A stretch of DNA of 64,000 nucleotides, from assembly GCA_964478775.1 (NCBI GenBank), contig CAYZJC010000002.1:1-64000 (forward strand), read 5' to 3'. The notes under the pieces are model-generated. The model had not been told where the DNA came from. It saw only the letters and a list, made by a program, of their open reading frames with translations, and did not search any database. This stretch comes from PNMQ01 sp964478775 (lineage in GTDB: Bacteria > Pseudomonadota > Alphaproteobacteria > Paracaedibacterales > CAIOTO01). Positions within the stretch are counted from its first letter, which is position 1, and each line of letters begins with the position of its first letter. The position numbers were made by a program, and so were the translations under genes. Shown here in pieces: positions 18,051 to 27,126 of this stretch.

Positions 18051-19214
18051 CTACAGATTTTTAAATAGGTCAACGCAATCTAGCTTTTCCCATGTGAAAT
18101 GGCCGTCTTGCGTTGTTTGTCTTCCAAAATGCCCAAAAGCTGCCGTTGGTAAATAAATGGGAGCATTGAGGTTGAGGTGTTGACGAATAGAATAGGGGGT
18201 TAAAGGAAAGTGCTTTAAGATGATATCATTTACAACTTTTTCAGGAACTTTTCCTGTGCCCTGAAAGTCAACAAATAAAGACAAGGGCCTTGCGATCCCG
18301 ATACCATATGAAACTTGTAGTAGACAACGTTCAGCTATGCCTGCTGCTACGATGTTTTTGGCAAGGTAGCGTGCCATGTAGGCTGCTGACCTGTCGACCT
18401 TTGTAGAATCTTTACCTGAAAATGCACCGCCGCCATGGGGGGCTGCGCCGCCATATGTGTCGACAATTATCTTGCGTCCTGTAAGGCCGCAGTCTCCATC
18501 TGGTCCACCAATCACAAATCTTCCTGTTGGGTTAATGAAAAATTGTGTTTGATCCGTACACCACCCTTCAGGCAAGGTTTTTTTAATGAGAGGAATAGCA
18601 ATGTTTTCTACTTCATTTAAAGAAATATCTGGGTTGTGCTGGGTTGATAACACAATTGTTTTGGCATATTGCGGAACACCGTTTTCATAGACAAGTGTCA
18701 CTTGCGACTTCGCATCTGGCCCTAATTCGTTGTTGAAATGGTCTTCTCGCGCTTGTTGAAGATTTTCTAATATACGATGCGCCCAATACAAGGTTGCTGG
18801 CATATATGTTGGTGTTTCTGTGCAGGCAAACCCAAACATAATCCCTTGGTCTCCAGCCCCTGTTTCAGATTCTTGGTCTTTATCAACACCTTGGGCAATA
18901 TCTTGTGATTGTTGGTGAAGGTAGTTGTGAAAACTGAGTTTTTCATAGTGAAAACCTTCTTGGTTATATCCCAATTCTTTCACAAACGTCCTTATTTTGT
19001 TTTCAATGTCATTCATTACACATGAAGGGCCCTTGACTTCACCTGCAACAATAATACGATTTGTTGTAGCTAATGTTTCAATGCCTGTGTGGGCATTACA
19101 ATCTTCCTTGAGGTATTCATCTAAGATCAAATCTGAAATTTGGTCACATAATTTGTCTGGGTGGCCACGTGCGACAGATTCACTGGTGAATTCGTATTGT
19201 CCCTTTTGAATCAT
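18051..19214 (-). CDS. metK: S-adenosylmethionine synthetase MetK
   Basis: The enzyme makes SAM from methionine and ATP. The 387-residue protein carries the family signatures ESVARGHPDKLCDQISD at the N-terminus, GAGDQGIMFGFA, and the P-loop-like GGGAFSGKDSTKVDRS. The start at 19214 (MIQKGQYEF) has AAAGGA about ten bases upstream. A longer frame to 19250 lacks this. It sits 36 bp after nuoM and may be transcribed with the nuo genes. I saw no riboswitch between them, and there is no room for one. SAM feeds the many methyltransferases of this window (RsmE, RsmA, PrmC, PmtA). Confidence 0.95.
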   Translation of the reverse strand: MIQKGQYEFTSESVARGHPDKLCDQISDLILDEYLKEDCNAHTGIETLATTNRIIVAGEVKGPSCVMNDIENKIRTFVKELGYNQEGFHYEKLSFHNYLHQQSQDIAQGVDKDQESETGAGDQGIMFGFACTETPTYMPATLYWAHRILENLQQAREDHFNNELGPDAKSQVTLVYENGVPQYAKTIVLSTQHNPDISLNEVENIAIPLIKKTLPEGWCTDQTQFFINPTGRFVIGGPDGDCGLTGRKIIVDTYGGAAPHGGGAFSGKDSTKVDRSAAYMARYLAKNIVAAGIAERCLLQVSYGIGIARPLSLFVDFQGTGKVPEKVVNDIILKHFPLTPYSIRQHLNLNAPIYLPTAAFGHFGRQTTQDGHFTWEKLDCVDLFKNL

Positions 19215-19250
19215 AATGAATATTCCTTTCTGATGGTGCTTTAATGCCAT

Positions 19251-20741
19251 TTATTGCACATAAATTTTAGGATAGGTCGTCTTAATGGCTTTCATTAAGG
19301 TGTTAGGAAACACGCCCAAGCCCAAAACTAGCATTGTTAAAATGATGAGAATCACTTGTTCTATCCATTTCAAATCTAACCCTTCAAAGCGCATGGTTGA
19401 AGACGTGGGAATGCTTGCAATAATGGAATTGATTTGTGTCGTTACTTTCCCCATAAACACTTTTCTGTATAAAACCAACATGTAAGTTGCGCCAAAGACA
19501 ATTCCTGTTCCAGCGATAATAGTTAAAATTTTATGCGATTGAAATAAGGCGATAAGGGTTAAAAATTCACCAACGAAGCCAGATGTGCCTGGCACGCCAA
19601 TGGCCCCTAGCATGATGAGGAAAAATAACACTGCATATTTAGGCATGACTTTTGTGATGCCCCCATAAATGGCAATGTCACGTGTATGAAAGCGTTCATA
19701 GATAATGCCAACACAAAAGAAGAGGGCACTTGAAACAACACCGTGGCTTAGCATTTGAAATACTGCGCCTGTGTACCCTTGCTCAGTAAATGTAAAGATT
19801 CCCATTGTCACAAATCCCATGTGCGCAACTGAAGAATAGGCGATTAACTTTTTTATATCTTGTTGTGCCATGGCAGCAAGCGAACCGTATACGATGCTGA
19901 TAATACTCAGTATTTGCAAAGAGAATGCAAATGTATGGCATGCATCTGGCAAAAGGGGAACAACTATTCTTAAGATACCGTAGCCACCTAGTTTTAACAA
20001 AATACCTGCCAAAATCACTGAGCCAATTGTGGGGGCTTGTGTGTGCGCTGTTGGCAGCCATGTGTGAAAAGGAACTAAAGGAATTTTAACAAGCATGGCA
20101 AAGATAATCGCTAGGAAATATATATTTTGTGCATGTGGGGTAAGCTTTAGCATTAAGACATCAACTATGTTGGTCGTTCCTGCATCAAACCCTAATTTAA
20201 CAAAAGCAATCAGCATAAATACGGATGCAAAAAATGTGTATAAAAAGAATTTAAAGCAGGCATAAATGCGGTTTTCACCACCCCATAACCCTATGATTAA
20301 AAACATAGGCACTAAGACACCTTCGAAACAAACGTAGAACAAAACCAAGTCAAGGGCACAAAATACCCCAATCATAAAAGTTTCCAACAGCAAAAAAGCG
20401 ATCATGTATTCACGCATCCGGTTTACCTGAATAGTAAATAAATAAAGAACACACAAAGGAACAAGTGCAGTCGTTAACAAAATGAAATAAACAGACAGAC
20501 CGTCAATACCAACATGGTAATTGCAGTGAATACTTGATATCCATTCATAATATTCAACAAATTGAAAATCAGCATTTTTAGAATCAAAATTGTATGTCAG
20601 AATACACGCAAGTAAAAAGGTAACACAAGACGCCCATAACCCAACGGCCTTGGCATTATCATCTTGCTGACGTTTGACTAGTAATAAAAACAAGACGCCC
20701 ATAAAGGGAATTGCCATTAATATACTCAAGAATGGAAACAT
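19251..20741 (-). CDS. nuoM: NADH-quinone oxidoreductase subunit M
   Basis: The 496-residue antiporter-like subunit of complex I has about 14 transmembrane helices. Helix VLFYVCFEGVLVPMFLIIG carries the conserved membrane Glu, and a helix near VKIPLVPFHTWLPTAHTQAP carries the conserved Lys. It pumps protons in the membrane arm. The order is nuoJ-nuoK-nuoL-nuoM, with metK following where nuoN is usual. Length and motifs are normal. Confidence 0.95.
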   Translation of the reverse strand: MFPFLSILMAIPFMGVLFLLLVKRQQDDNAKAVGLWASCVTFLLACILTYNFDSKNADFQFVEYYEWISSIHCNYHVGIDGLSVYFILLTTALVPLCVLYLFTIQVNRMREYMIAFLLLETFMIGVFCALDLVLFYVCFEGVLVPMFLIIGLWGGENRIYACFKFFLYTFFASVFMLIAFVKLGFDAGTTNIVDVLMLKLTPHAQNIYFLAIIFAMLVKIPLVPFHTWLPTAHTQAPTIGSVILAGILLKLGGYGILRIVVPLLPDACHTFAFSLQILSIISIVYGSLAAMAQQDIKKLIAYSSVAHMGFVTMGIFTFTEQGYTGAVFQMLSHGVVSSALFFCVGIIYERFHTRDIAIYGGITKVMPKYAVLFFLIMLGAIGVPGTSGFVGEFLTLIALFQSHKILTIIAGTGIVFGATYMLVLYRKVFMGKVTTQINSIIASIPTSSTMRFEGLDLKWIEQVILIILTMLVLGLGVFPNTLMKAIKTTYPKIYVQ

Positions 20742-20782
20742 TATAATTATACCTTTACTTTACGATTCCTTTAAATGGATTG

Positions 20783-22687
20783 TTATTTATTGATAAGCCA
20801 TGTGGTTGCTATTAGTAAAACAAGCGCACTAATAATAAATAATGCATAATGGAAGACATAACCTGTTTGAAGTTTGTGATGATAGCTTGAAAGCTTGAGT
20901 GAGACTTTCGCAAACAGGTGCGGGCCTGCAACATCTATCCCTTTAGGGTCAGCTGTGTTTGCAATAAAGCTAGCCAGTTTATGAAGTGGGTTTACGATGT
21001 TTTTTTCATAAAATTCATCCATAAACCACTTGTTTGTGAAAAATATAAATAGTGGGGTGTTTGGCTCAGTAATTGTCTGTTGTTTCACATATCTGTGATA
21101 CGCAATAAAGGCCCCAAGTGTTACCAAGCTTAACGCTAGTAATTCCCGCCATAAGGAATGATGGGGAACTTCATTCCCTTTAGGTGTTAATATTCCTGTC
21201 CAATTAATTGCATCAGCAGATTCACCAAAAATAAAGTTTCCAAAATAGCCGCTAAAGATGGCCCCAAATGCTAACACAAATAAGGGGACTAGCATGACCA
21301 GTGGTGATTCATGCACATGGGCCATGACATAGTCATCTGCCCGCTGTTTGCCATGGAAGACAACAAACATCAAGCGAAGGGAATAGTAGCTTGTCAATAC
21401 GACAACAAAAATCCCGACAATATAAACAGCAAGATGTTGCTGGTTGTAAATAGCGTTTAAAATAGCTTCTTTTGAATAAAAGCCAGCAAAGAAAGGTGCA
21501 CCAATAATAGCTAACGTTCCAACCCACATCATCAGATAAGTGAGGGGGATGGCTTTTCGAATACCACCCATTTTTGTAATATTTTGTTCGTCTGACATCG
21601 CATGAATGACAGAGCCAGCGCCCAAGAACAAGAGGGCTTTAAAAAAGGCGTGGGTCGCAAGGTGGAAGATCGCGGCTTTATAAGCACCAACTCCGCAAGC
21701 ACTCATCATATATCCTAGTTGACTACAAGTTGAATAGGCGATGATGCGCTTAATATCTGTTTGGGCAAGCGCTACAGTTCCTGCAAAAAGGGCTGTAAAC
21801 ATGCCAAGCCAGGTTAGCACTTCTTTTGCAAAAGGGGCCAATTCAAAAAGGTAATAAAACTTTGCAACTAAGAAGACACCAGCTGTCACCATGGTTGCCG
21901 CATGAATCAAAGCAGAGACGGGGGTAGGGCCTTCCATTGCGTCAGGTAGCCACACATGCAAACCAAATTGGGCAGATTTCCCTGCCGCCCCTAGGATAAG
22001 ACACAAGCAAATCAGTTCATATATGCCTAAATGAAAGAGGCTAGACACGGTCTGTAAGGCAACTTGTGGTTTGTGGATATTTGCTGATATAACGTCAAAA
22101 TCTAAACTGCCAAATGCTAAAAATAAAAAGGCCATTGCCAAAATAAGACCTAAGTCACCTATACGATTTACAATAAAGGCTTTGTTGGCAGCAAGACCTG
22201 CTGTGCGTTTTTCATACCAAAAACCAATCAGAAGATAGGACGCTAAGCCGACACCTTCCCATCCAAAAAAGAGTTGGACCATATTAGGGGCTGTCACTAA
22301 CATCAACATCATGAATGTGAAAAAGCTCAAATAGCCCATAAAGCGTGTTTGCGCAGCGTCATGTGCCATATAGCCTAATGAATAAATATGCACCAGCAAT
22401 GACACTGTATTTACAACAACAAGCATAACTAATACTAAAGGGTCAATGTGAATGCCAATATTTAATGAAAGACTTCCAACTTTAAGCCAATTCATCAAGG
22501 TGAGAGTGGTTATCAAGCTGCCTTTGGTCTTAAAGCACAAAATTAAGGTTGACAAAAAGGCTACTGACATACCGCACAAAGCGGCTGAAAGAGACGCTAC
22601 TTTGTTTTTTAAAAGGAGCATGCTCAGTAAAAAGCCAACCAATGGACCATAGACAGAAAATATAAGAAAACTATCAACGCTTGTCAT
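20783..22687 (-). CDS. nuoL: NADH-quinone oxidoreductase subunit L
   Basis: The proton-pumping subunit of complex I has 634 residues from the ATG at 22687 (MTSVDSFLIF). A TTG 21 bases upstream gives a longer frame but is less likely. Helices match NuoL, with FFGWEGVGLASYLLIGFWY and the GKSAQFGLHVWLPDAMEGPT region containing the conserved Lys and loop. The C-terminus has the long amphipathic lateral helix of NuoL. It is 42 bp upstream of nuoM and about 60 bp after nuoK. No damage is seen. Confidence 0.95.
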   Translation of the reverse strand: MTSVDSFLIFSVYGPLVGFLLSMLLLKNKVASLSAALCGMSVAFLSTLILCFKTKGSLITTLTLMNWLKVGSLSLNIGIHIDPLVLVMLVVVNTVSLLVHIYSLGYMAHDAAQTRFMGYLSFFTFMMLMLVTAPNMVQLFFGWEGVGLASYLLIGFWYEKRTAGLAANKAFIVNRIGDLGLILAMAFLFLAFGSLDFDVISANIHKPQVALQTVSSLFHLGIYELICLCLILGAAGKSAQFGLHVWLPDAMEGPTPVSALIHAATMVTAGVFLVAKFYYLFELAPFAKEVLTWLGMFTALFAGTVALAQTDIKRIIAYSTCSQLGYMMSACGVGAYKAAIFHLATHAFFKALLFLGAGSVIHAMSDEQNITKMGGIRKAIPLTYLMMWVGTLAIIGAPFFAGFYSKEAILNAIYNQQHLAVYIVGIFVVVLTSYYSLRLMFVVFHGKQRADDYVMAHVHESPLVMLVPLFVLAFGAIFSGYFGNFIFGESADAINWTGILTPKGNEVPHHSLWRELLALSLVTLGAFIAYHRYVKQQTITEPNTPLFIFFTNKWFMDEFYEKNIVNPLHKLASFIANTADPKGIDVAGPHLFAKVSLKLSSYHHKLQTGYVFHYALFIISALVLLIATTWLINK

Positions 22688-22748
22688 GACTGTTCTTTCT
22701 TTTAACAACTAAATTGATGTGGGTAAGATGTGTGTTTAAAACAAGTCA

Positions 22749-23084
22749 TCATATCACTTCCTTTGTGTAAATCTCATCTGGAATATGTTTTAAATCTTCT
22801 ACTTCTATATTTTGTCTTTGCCTAAAATAGCTGACCAAAATGGCAAGGCCAATAGCAATTTCAGCTGCCGCCACCGTTAAGATAAACAAGGAAAAGACTT
22901 GCCCCATCATATCTTTTAAGAAAGATGAAAAAATTACAAAGTTTAAATTCACGCTCAGTAAAATCAATTCGATTGACATGAAAATGGTGATCAGGTTTCT
23001 TCTGTTGAGAATAACACCCAATATACCAACAAAAAATAATATAGCTGCGACCATTAAAAATGCGTGTATGCCAATTTCCCTCAT
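22749..23084 (-). CDS. nuoK: NADH-quinone oxidoreductase subunit K
   Basis: The small membrane subunit of complex I has 111 residues and three helices. The conserved Glu residues lie in IFMSIELILLSVNLNF and VAAAEIAIGLAI, part of the proton path. Its start overlaps the nuoJ stop by four bases (ATGA), which indicates translational coupling. The C-terminal tail QNIEVEDLKHI is slightly longer than usual. Confidence 0.95.
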   Translation of the reverse strand: MREIGIHAFLMVAAILFFVGILGVILNRRNLITIFMSIELILLSVNLNFVIFSSFLKDMMGQVFSLFILTVAAAEIAIGLAILVSYFRQRQNIEVEDLKHIPDEIYTKEVI

Positions 23085-23746
23085 GAGTTCACCTCGCTAT
23101 GAGTGGTGGACTGTTGAAAGAGATATGCTTGTTTTGAAATGCCCTTTCCTATTTCAGGTGATGTCAAAACGAGTGTTGATTTGGGGTCTCTGTGTAATTG
23201 TTGAGACGCTGACTGTCGTTTGAAGTCACGCTTTTTCTTATCATCCATCGTAAGAACAATAGCGCCAATCATTGCAACGAGTAAGACATATCCGGCAATC
23301 TGAAAGTTTAAAATAAAATTTGTGTAGATAATTTGTCCAAGTGCAGCAACGTTTTCAACCCCTCTTGGTCTTGGAAATGCTAATAGATCCGGGGCTTTTG
23401 ATGAGGCTTGGTAATAAAAACAAATCAGACACACCTCTACTAGTAATAATGCACCTACACTTAAAAGGGCCGGCAGGTGTTTTCCAAATGTCTTTTTTAA
23501 GGCCGGAGCTTTAAGATCCAGCATCATCACCACAAATAAAAATAAAACGGCAACAGCACCAACATAAACAATCATAATAACGAATGTTAGAAACTCAGAA
23601 CGCATTAACAGCATTAAGATAGCCGCATTTAAAAAGGCAACAATTAAACTTAACGCACTATAAACAGTGTTTCTCAGCAAAATAACACCAAGTGCTGATG
23701 TAATCAGTATTGCTGAAAACAGATAAAAAAAGATAGCTGTAAACAT
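23081..23746 (-). CDS. nuoJ: NADH-quinone oxidoreductase subunit J
   Basis: The 221-residue subunit has five helices. The conserved glycine-containing helix VIMIVYVGAVAVLFLFVVMM forms the pi-bulge that couples quinone chemistry to proton pumping. The last about 50 residues are a polar tail. It is the first nuo gene of this cluster. The subunits nuoA-I that usually precede it are not in the window, so the complex I genes are split in this genome. Confidence 0.95.
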   Translation of the reverse strand: MFTAIFFYLFSAILITSALGVILLRNTVYSALSLIVAFLNAAILMLLMRSEFLTFVIMIVYVGAVAVLFLFVVMMLDLKAPALKKTFGKHLPALLSVGALLLVEVCLICFYYQASSKAPDLLAFPRPRGVENVAALGQIIYTNFILNFQIAGYVLLVAMIGAIVLTMDDKKKRDFKRQSASQQLHRDPKSTLVLTSPEIGKGISKQAYLFQQSTTHSEVNS

Positions 23747-23861
23747 ATATCCCTAAGCCAAGATACCCATATTCACTAAAGCATACCATGTGAATTAAGA
23801 TTTGCACTAGTTTATAAATGCTTTTTGATAAAATTTTATCGTTCAGTGTGAGCGTTGAAAT

Positions 23862-24305
23862 TTAACAATGAAAGGAAATAGGGTCAAAGGCTTGCTCATC
23901 TAGTGAAAGCATGTGTATAGGCATGGCGTGCTGGGTAAAATATTGGTCTCTCCAAGTTTGTGCCATTTGGCTTAAATTTTTATCAACTAAGAGATGTAGA
24001 TCTTGACTGTATTCTATGACGAGTCTATTTAATGCTTGCACCAATTGTAGGAAGTATTTATCCCAAGAATGTTGAGATTGTGAGGATGATACGTCAGAAG
24101 TGTTTTGTGCATTGAGCCACCCTAACAGACTTTCAATTAAACTAAAGGCGCGTTGATAATTGTATGAAAAATTTTCAAAGTCTTTTTTTTGACGACTCGA
24201 TTCCGCAGCGTTGACAAACGTATTGATTTTGGTAAATAAAAAAGCAACTTGAAGTGCAGGGGCTTGTGTGAGGGGATTGTCTCTTGTGCCGGAAGCTGTA
24301 TACAT
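23862..24305 (-). CDS. Small helical protein, possibly FliS-like flagellin chaperone
   Basis: This protein of about 147 residues begins MYTASGTRDNPLTQAP. The frame also opens 27 bases earlier, at 24332. The predicted all-helical pattern resembles FliS, the export chaperone of flagellin: an N-terminal MYT, a helix FLFTKINTFVNAAE, YQRAFSLIESLLGWLN, WDKYFLQLVQALNRLVIEYSQDL, and a last helix ending with a conserved-looking Trp (QMAQTWRD). The resemblance is by layout and spacing, not a firm motif. No other flagellar gene is in the window. It lies next to the putative origin and ahead of the nuo genes with a 115-bp gap. Function remains uncertain. Confidence 0.5.
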   Translation of the reverse strand: MYTASGTRDNPLTQAPALQVAFLFTKINTFVNAAESSRQKKDFENFSYNYQRAFSLIESLLGWLNAQNTSDVSSSQSQHSWDKYFLQLVQALNRLVIEYSQDLHLLVDKNLSQMAQTWRDQYFTQHAMPIHMLSLDEQAFDPISFHC

Positions 24306-24453
24306 ACGAAGGGGTCCTTTAAAAATTATCATTAAAACGATAGCCGTAAGCGCTATTGTTAGTCTTGACTATAACAATCAACAGTTAAAAAATAGTGTAA
24401 GTTTGTAAATATATTTTTACTGCAGGGTGGTGGTATGTCTAAATTACCTTAAG

Positions 24454-24720
24454 TTATCCACAAGCACGTTCAACATACACAGTTGAGTCTTATGAGGGGC
24501 TGAATGATGAATAATTAATGACAAACCCATAAAATGCAAAGGGTTTGAGTGTGGTTATTTTTTAAGCACAAGGTGTTTATGTCAGGATTTCTCTGGCTGT
24601 TAACACATTATTAACTTTTTATCCACAGACTTATCCACAGGTTTTGTGGATAACATTTCTTCATGTTTAGTGAAAATTTTCAAATCTTTAAAATTTATTA
24701 ACATTTTTTTCATTTTACCC
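24454..24720. other. Candidate chromosomal replication origin (DnaA boxes, AT-rich)
   Basis: The 460-bp gap between two divergently transcribed blocks holds four perfect DnaA boxes. TTATCCACA occurs at 24454-24462, 24619-24627 and 24631-24639, and its reverse complement at 24645-24653. A very AT-rich tract follows (24654-24715), suitable as an unwinding element. Genes to the left (14.8-24.3 kb) run leftward and genes to the right (24.8-34.3 kb) run rightward. Spot counts of G and C on the + strand show C excess on the left and G excess on the right. All of this fits a bidirectional origin. A DnaA-controlled promoter for bamA is the alternative. Confidence 0.6.
24600..24614. promoter_or_regulatory. 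Full CtrA-type site TTAA-N7-TTAA
   Basis: TTAA CACATTA TTAA matches the complete CtrA binding consensus of Alphaproteobacteria and stops five bases before the first of three clustered DnaA boxes. In Caulobacter, CtrA bound beside DnaA boxes represses origin firing. A single such match can occur by chance in AT-rich DNA, so the support comes from its position. Confidence 0.5.
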
Positions 24721-24792
24721 CTAGCCAGATGACGCGATCCCCTGTATAAAAAAGCAAAGGGAAAATTTTAACGTCTTGGAATTAAAAAATTT

Positions 24793-27096
24793 ATGAAACG
24801 TACAATGTTGAATTGCTTGCTTACAGCGGCCGTTATATCTGTTAATCTCACTGTTGCTAATGCAGCTCCGCTACAAGGTATTCGTATCGAAGGAAATCAG
24901 CGAATAGAATCTGAAACAATTTTGTCATATGTGCCAATCAAAAAAGGCGAGGAATTTTCAGATGACAAACTAGATGAAACACTTAAGTCACTTTATGCTA
25001 CAGGGTATTTTATAGACATTAAAGTTGAACGCCAAGGCAATCTCATGCACATTCATCTTGATGAAAACCCAGTCATTAATAGATTATCTTATGAAGGAAA
25101 CTCAAAGCTTAAAGATGAAATTATCGAACAAGAAATTAAACTTCGTCCACGTGAAGTGTTAACCCGTGCTAAAATTCAAGATGCACAGCAACGTATGCTT
25201 GAAATTTATCGTCGTATGGGGCGTTATGGTGCAACAGTAAACCCGAAAATTATTAAGCTGCCACAAAATCGTGTGGATCTTGCCTTTGAAATCAATGAAG
25301 GTGATGTCACAAACATCAGAAAAATTTCTTTCGTCGGTAATAAGGCTTTTACGTCTACAGTACTGGAAGAACAAATTAAAAGCAGGAGGGCAAAATGGTA
25401 TCGTTTCTTTGCGAATGATGACATTTATGACCCAGATCGCTTCACAGCAGACCAGCAAGAAATTAGAAAATTTTACTATGACAATGGGTATCCTGATGTG
25501 CGTGTGGTTTCAGCCCAAGCAGAATTGAGCCCAGATCAAAAAGACTTCTTTTTAAGCTTTCAAATTGAAGAAGGTGATTACTATGAATTTGGTTCAGTAG
25601 ATATTTCATCTAAGTTAAAAAATATTAAAATTGATGAGCTTAAAAACGTGGTGACCTTTACAAATGGGGATGAATTTTGTGGTCAACACTTGGAAGCGAC
25701 AATTTTACGCATGACAGCCGTACTTGGTATGCAAGGGTATGCTTTCGTGCATATTGAACCTATTATCACTAAAGATGCCAAAACAAAAAAAGCGCATGTT
25801 AAATTTGAAATTCAAGAAGGCCCGCGTGTCTACGTTGAAAAAATTACATTCGTGGGGAATGATAGAACCCGCGATCATGTCCTTCGCCGTGAAATGGCTG
25901 TCCATGAAGGTGACGCTTATAACACAGAAACAGTCAAAGCTTCTGAACGTCGTTTAAGGAACCTTGGATACTTCAAGAAGGTAGATGTGGAAACGGAACC
26001 TGGCTCAGGGCCTGACCAAGCACATATTATTGCTAAAGTTGAAGAACAACCAACAGGTGAAGTTGGTTTTTCTGGTGGTTACTCAACACTGGATGGTCCG
26101 TTGGTTAATATTAAGTTCGTTGAAAGAAACTTAATGGGTACTGGGCGTGTATTTAGCTCTGATCTTTCATTAGCTAAAAAACGTCAAGACTTTAATGTTG
26201 GTTTGCTTGAGCCTTATTTCCTGGACCGCGATTTGTCTGCCAGTGTCAATGTGTTTAGTACACGTTCCTCACGTTTTTCAGACTTCTCGCACGAACAAAC
26301 AGGTCTTAAGCTAGGTTTGTCGTATAGACTATCACGTTATATAACACAAAACGTAAGTTACACATTTAGTAAGGAACGTATTAAAAACGACAGGACTGTT
26401 TCAAGCCCATATATGGAATCACAAAAAGGTTCAAGCTATGTGTCTATGTTAACCCATGAAATAGGCTACGACCGTCGCGATAGTGCATATAAGACTTCAC
26501 GTGGATATCGTATTAGCTTAACGACTTCTTATGCTGGTTTGGGTGGAACTGTCAACTACTTACAAAATATAGTTTCACTTGGCTGGTACTACCCTGTTGC
26601 GACAGATGTCACCTTTATGATTAAGGGTGAGGCGGGTATGCTCAACAAAATCAAAAGACAGCTTCGCGCAGCTGATAGGTTCAGTCTTGGTGCTAACTCG
26701 TTTAGAGGTTTTGAGTATGGTGAAATGGGGCCGCGTGACTTCTGTAAGGATAGCAAATCTCAATATGGTTCATCTTTAGGGGGTACACGTTATTGGACTG
26801 GTACAGCAGAGCTTGTTTTCCCAATTGGTCTGCCAAATGAATTTGGTGTCAGTGGCGCCATCTTTACCGATGTTGGTTCCTTATGGAGGGTTGGTGAAGA
26901 GCAACAGCGAAAAGGTGCCGATGGACATCAACATACACCACATTCAGATCAACACAATATTCGCGTTTCTGTGGGTGCTGGTATTTCTTGGGATTCACCA
27001 TTTGGACCTTTAAGTATTGACTATGCAATTCCGGTTCGTCGTAAAACCTTTGATAGGGAACAACGTCTCTTAATAGGGTTTTCTACAAGATACTAA
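24793..27096 (+). CDS. bamA: Outer membrane protein assembly factor BamA
   Basis: The 767-residue protein is the core of the BAM complex, which folds and inserts outer-membrane beta-barrels. It has a signal peptide (about residues 1-24, ending ANAAP), five POTRA domains (about 25-425, e.g. IEGNQRIESETI and ITFVGNDRTRDHVLRREM) and a 16-strand barrel to the C-terminal aromatic residue (GFSTRY). GYSTLDG begins the barrel. It heads the usual bamA-skp-lpxD-fabZ-lpxA operon. Its leader contains the DnaA boxes and CtrA-type site, so its promoter may share that region. A His-rich loop (DGHQHTPHSDQHN) near residue 715 is unusual. Confidence 0.97.
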   Translation: MKRTMLNCLLTAAVISVNLTVANAAPLQGIRIEGNQRIESETILSYVPIKKGEEFSDDKLDETLKSLYATGYFIDIKVERQGNLMHIHLDENPVINRLSYEGNSKLKDEIIEQEIKLRPREVLTRAKIQDAQQRMLEIYRRMGRYGATVNPKIIKLPQNRVDLAFEINEGDVTNIRKISFVGNKAFTSTVLEEQIKSRRAKWYRFFANDDIYDPDRFTADQQEIRKFYYDNGYPDVRVVSAQAELSPDQKDFFLSFQIEEGDYYEFGSVDISSKLKNIKIDELKNVVTFTNGDEFCGQHLEATILRMTAVLGMQGYAFVHIEPIITKDAKTKKAHVKFEIQEGPRVYVEKITFVGNDRTRDHVLRREMAVHEGDAYNTETVKASERRLRNLGYFKKVDVETEPGSGPDQAHIIAKVEEQPTGEVGFSGGYSTLDGPLVNIKFVERNLMGTGRVFSSDLSLAKKRQDFNVGLLEPYFLDRDLSASVNVFSTRSSRFSDFSHEQTGLKLGLSYRLSRYITQNVSYTFSKERIKNDRTVSSPYMESQKGSSYVSMLTHEIGYDRRDSAYKTSRGYRISLTTSYAGLGGTVNYLQNIVSLGWYYPVATDVTFMIKGEAGMLNKIKRQLRAADRFSLGANSFRGFEYGEMGPRDFCKDSKSQYGSSLGGTRYWTGTAELVFPIGLPNEFGVSGAIFTDVGSLWRVGEEQQRKGADGHQHTPHSDQHNIRVSVGAGISWDSPFGPLSIDYAIPVRRKTFDREQRLLIGFSTRY

Positions 27097-27126
27097 AATA
27101 TAAATGATTAAGCATTGAATAGATTG

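Noticed and set aside
19215..19250. SAM riboswitch upstream of metK
   Set aside because: Only 36 bases separate nuoM and metK, too few for any known SAM riboswitch, and no matching pattern is seen.
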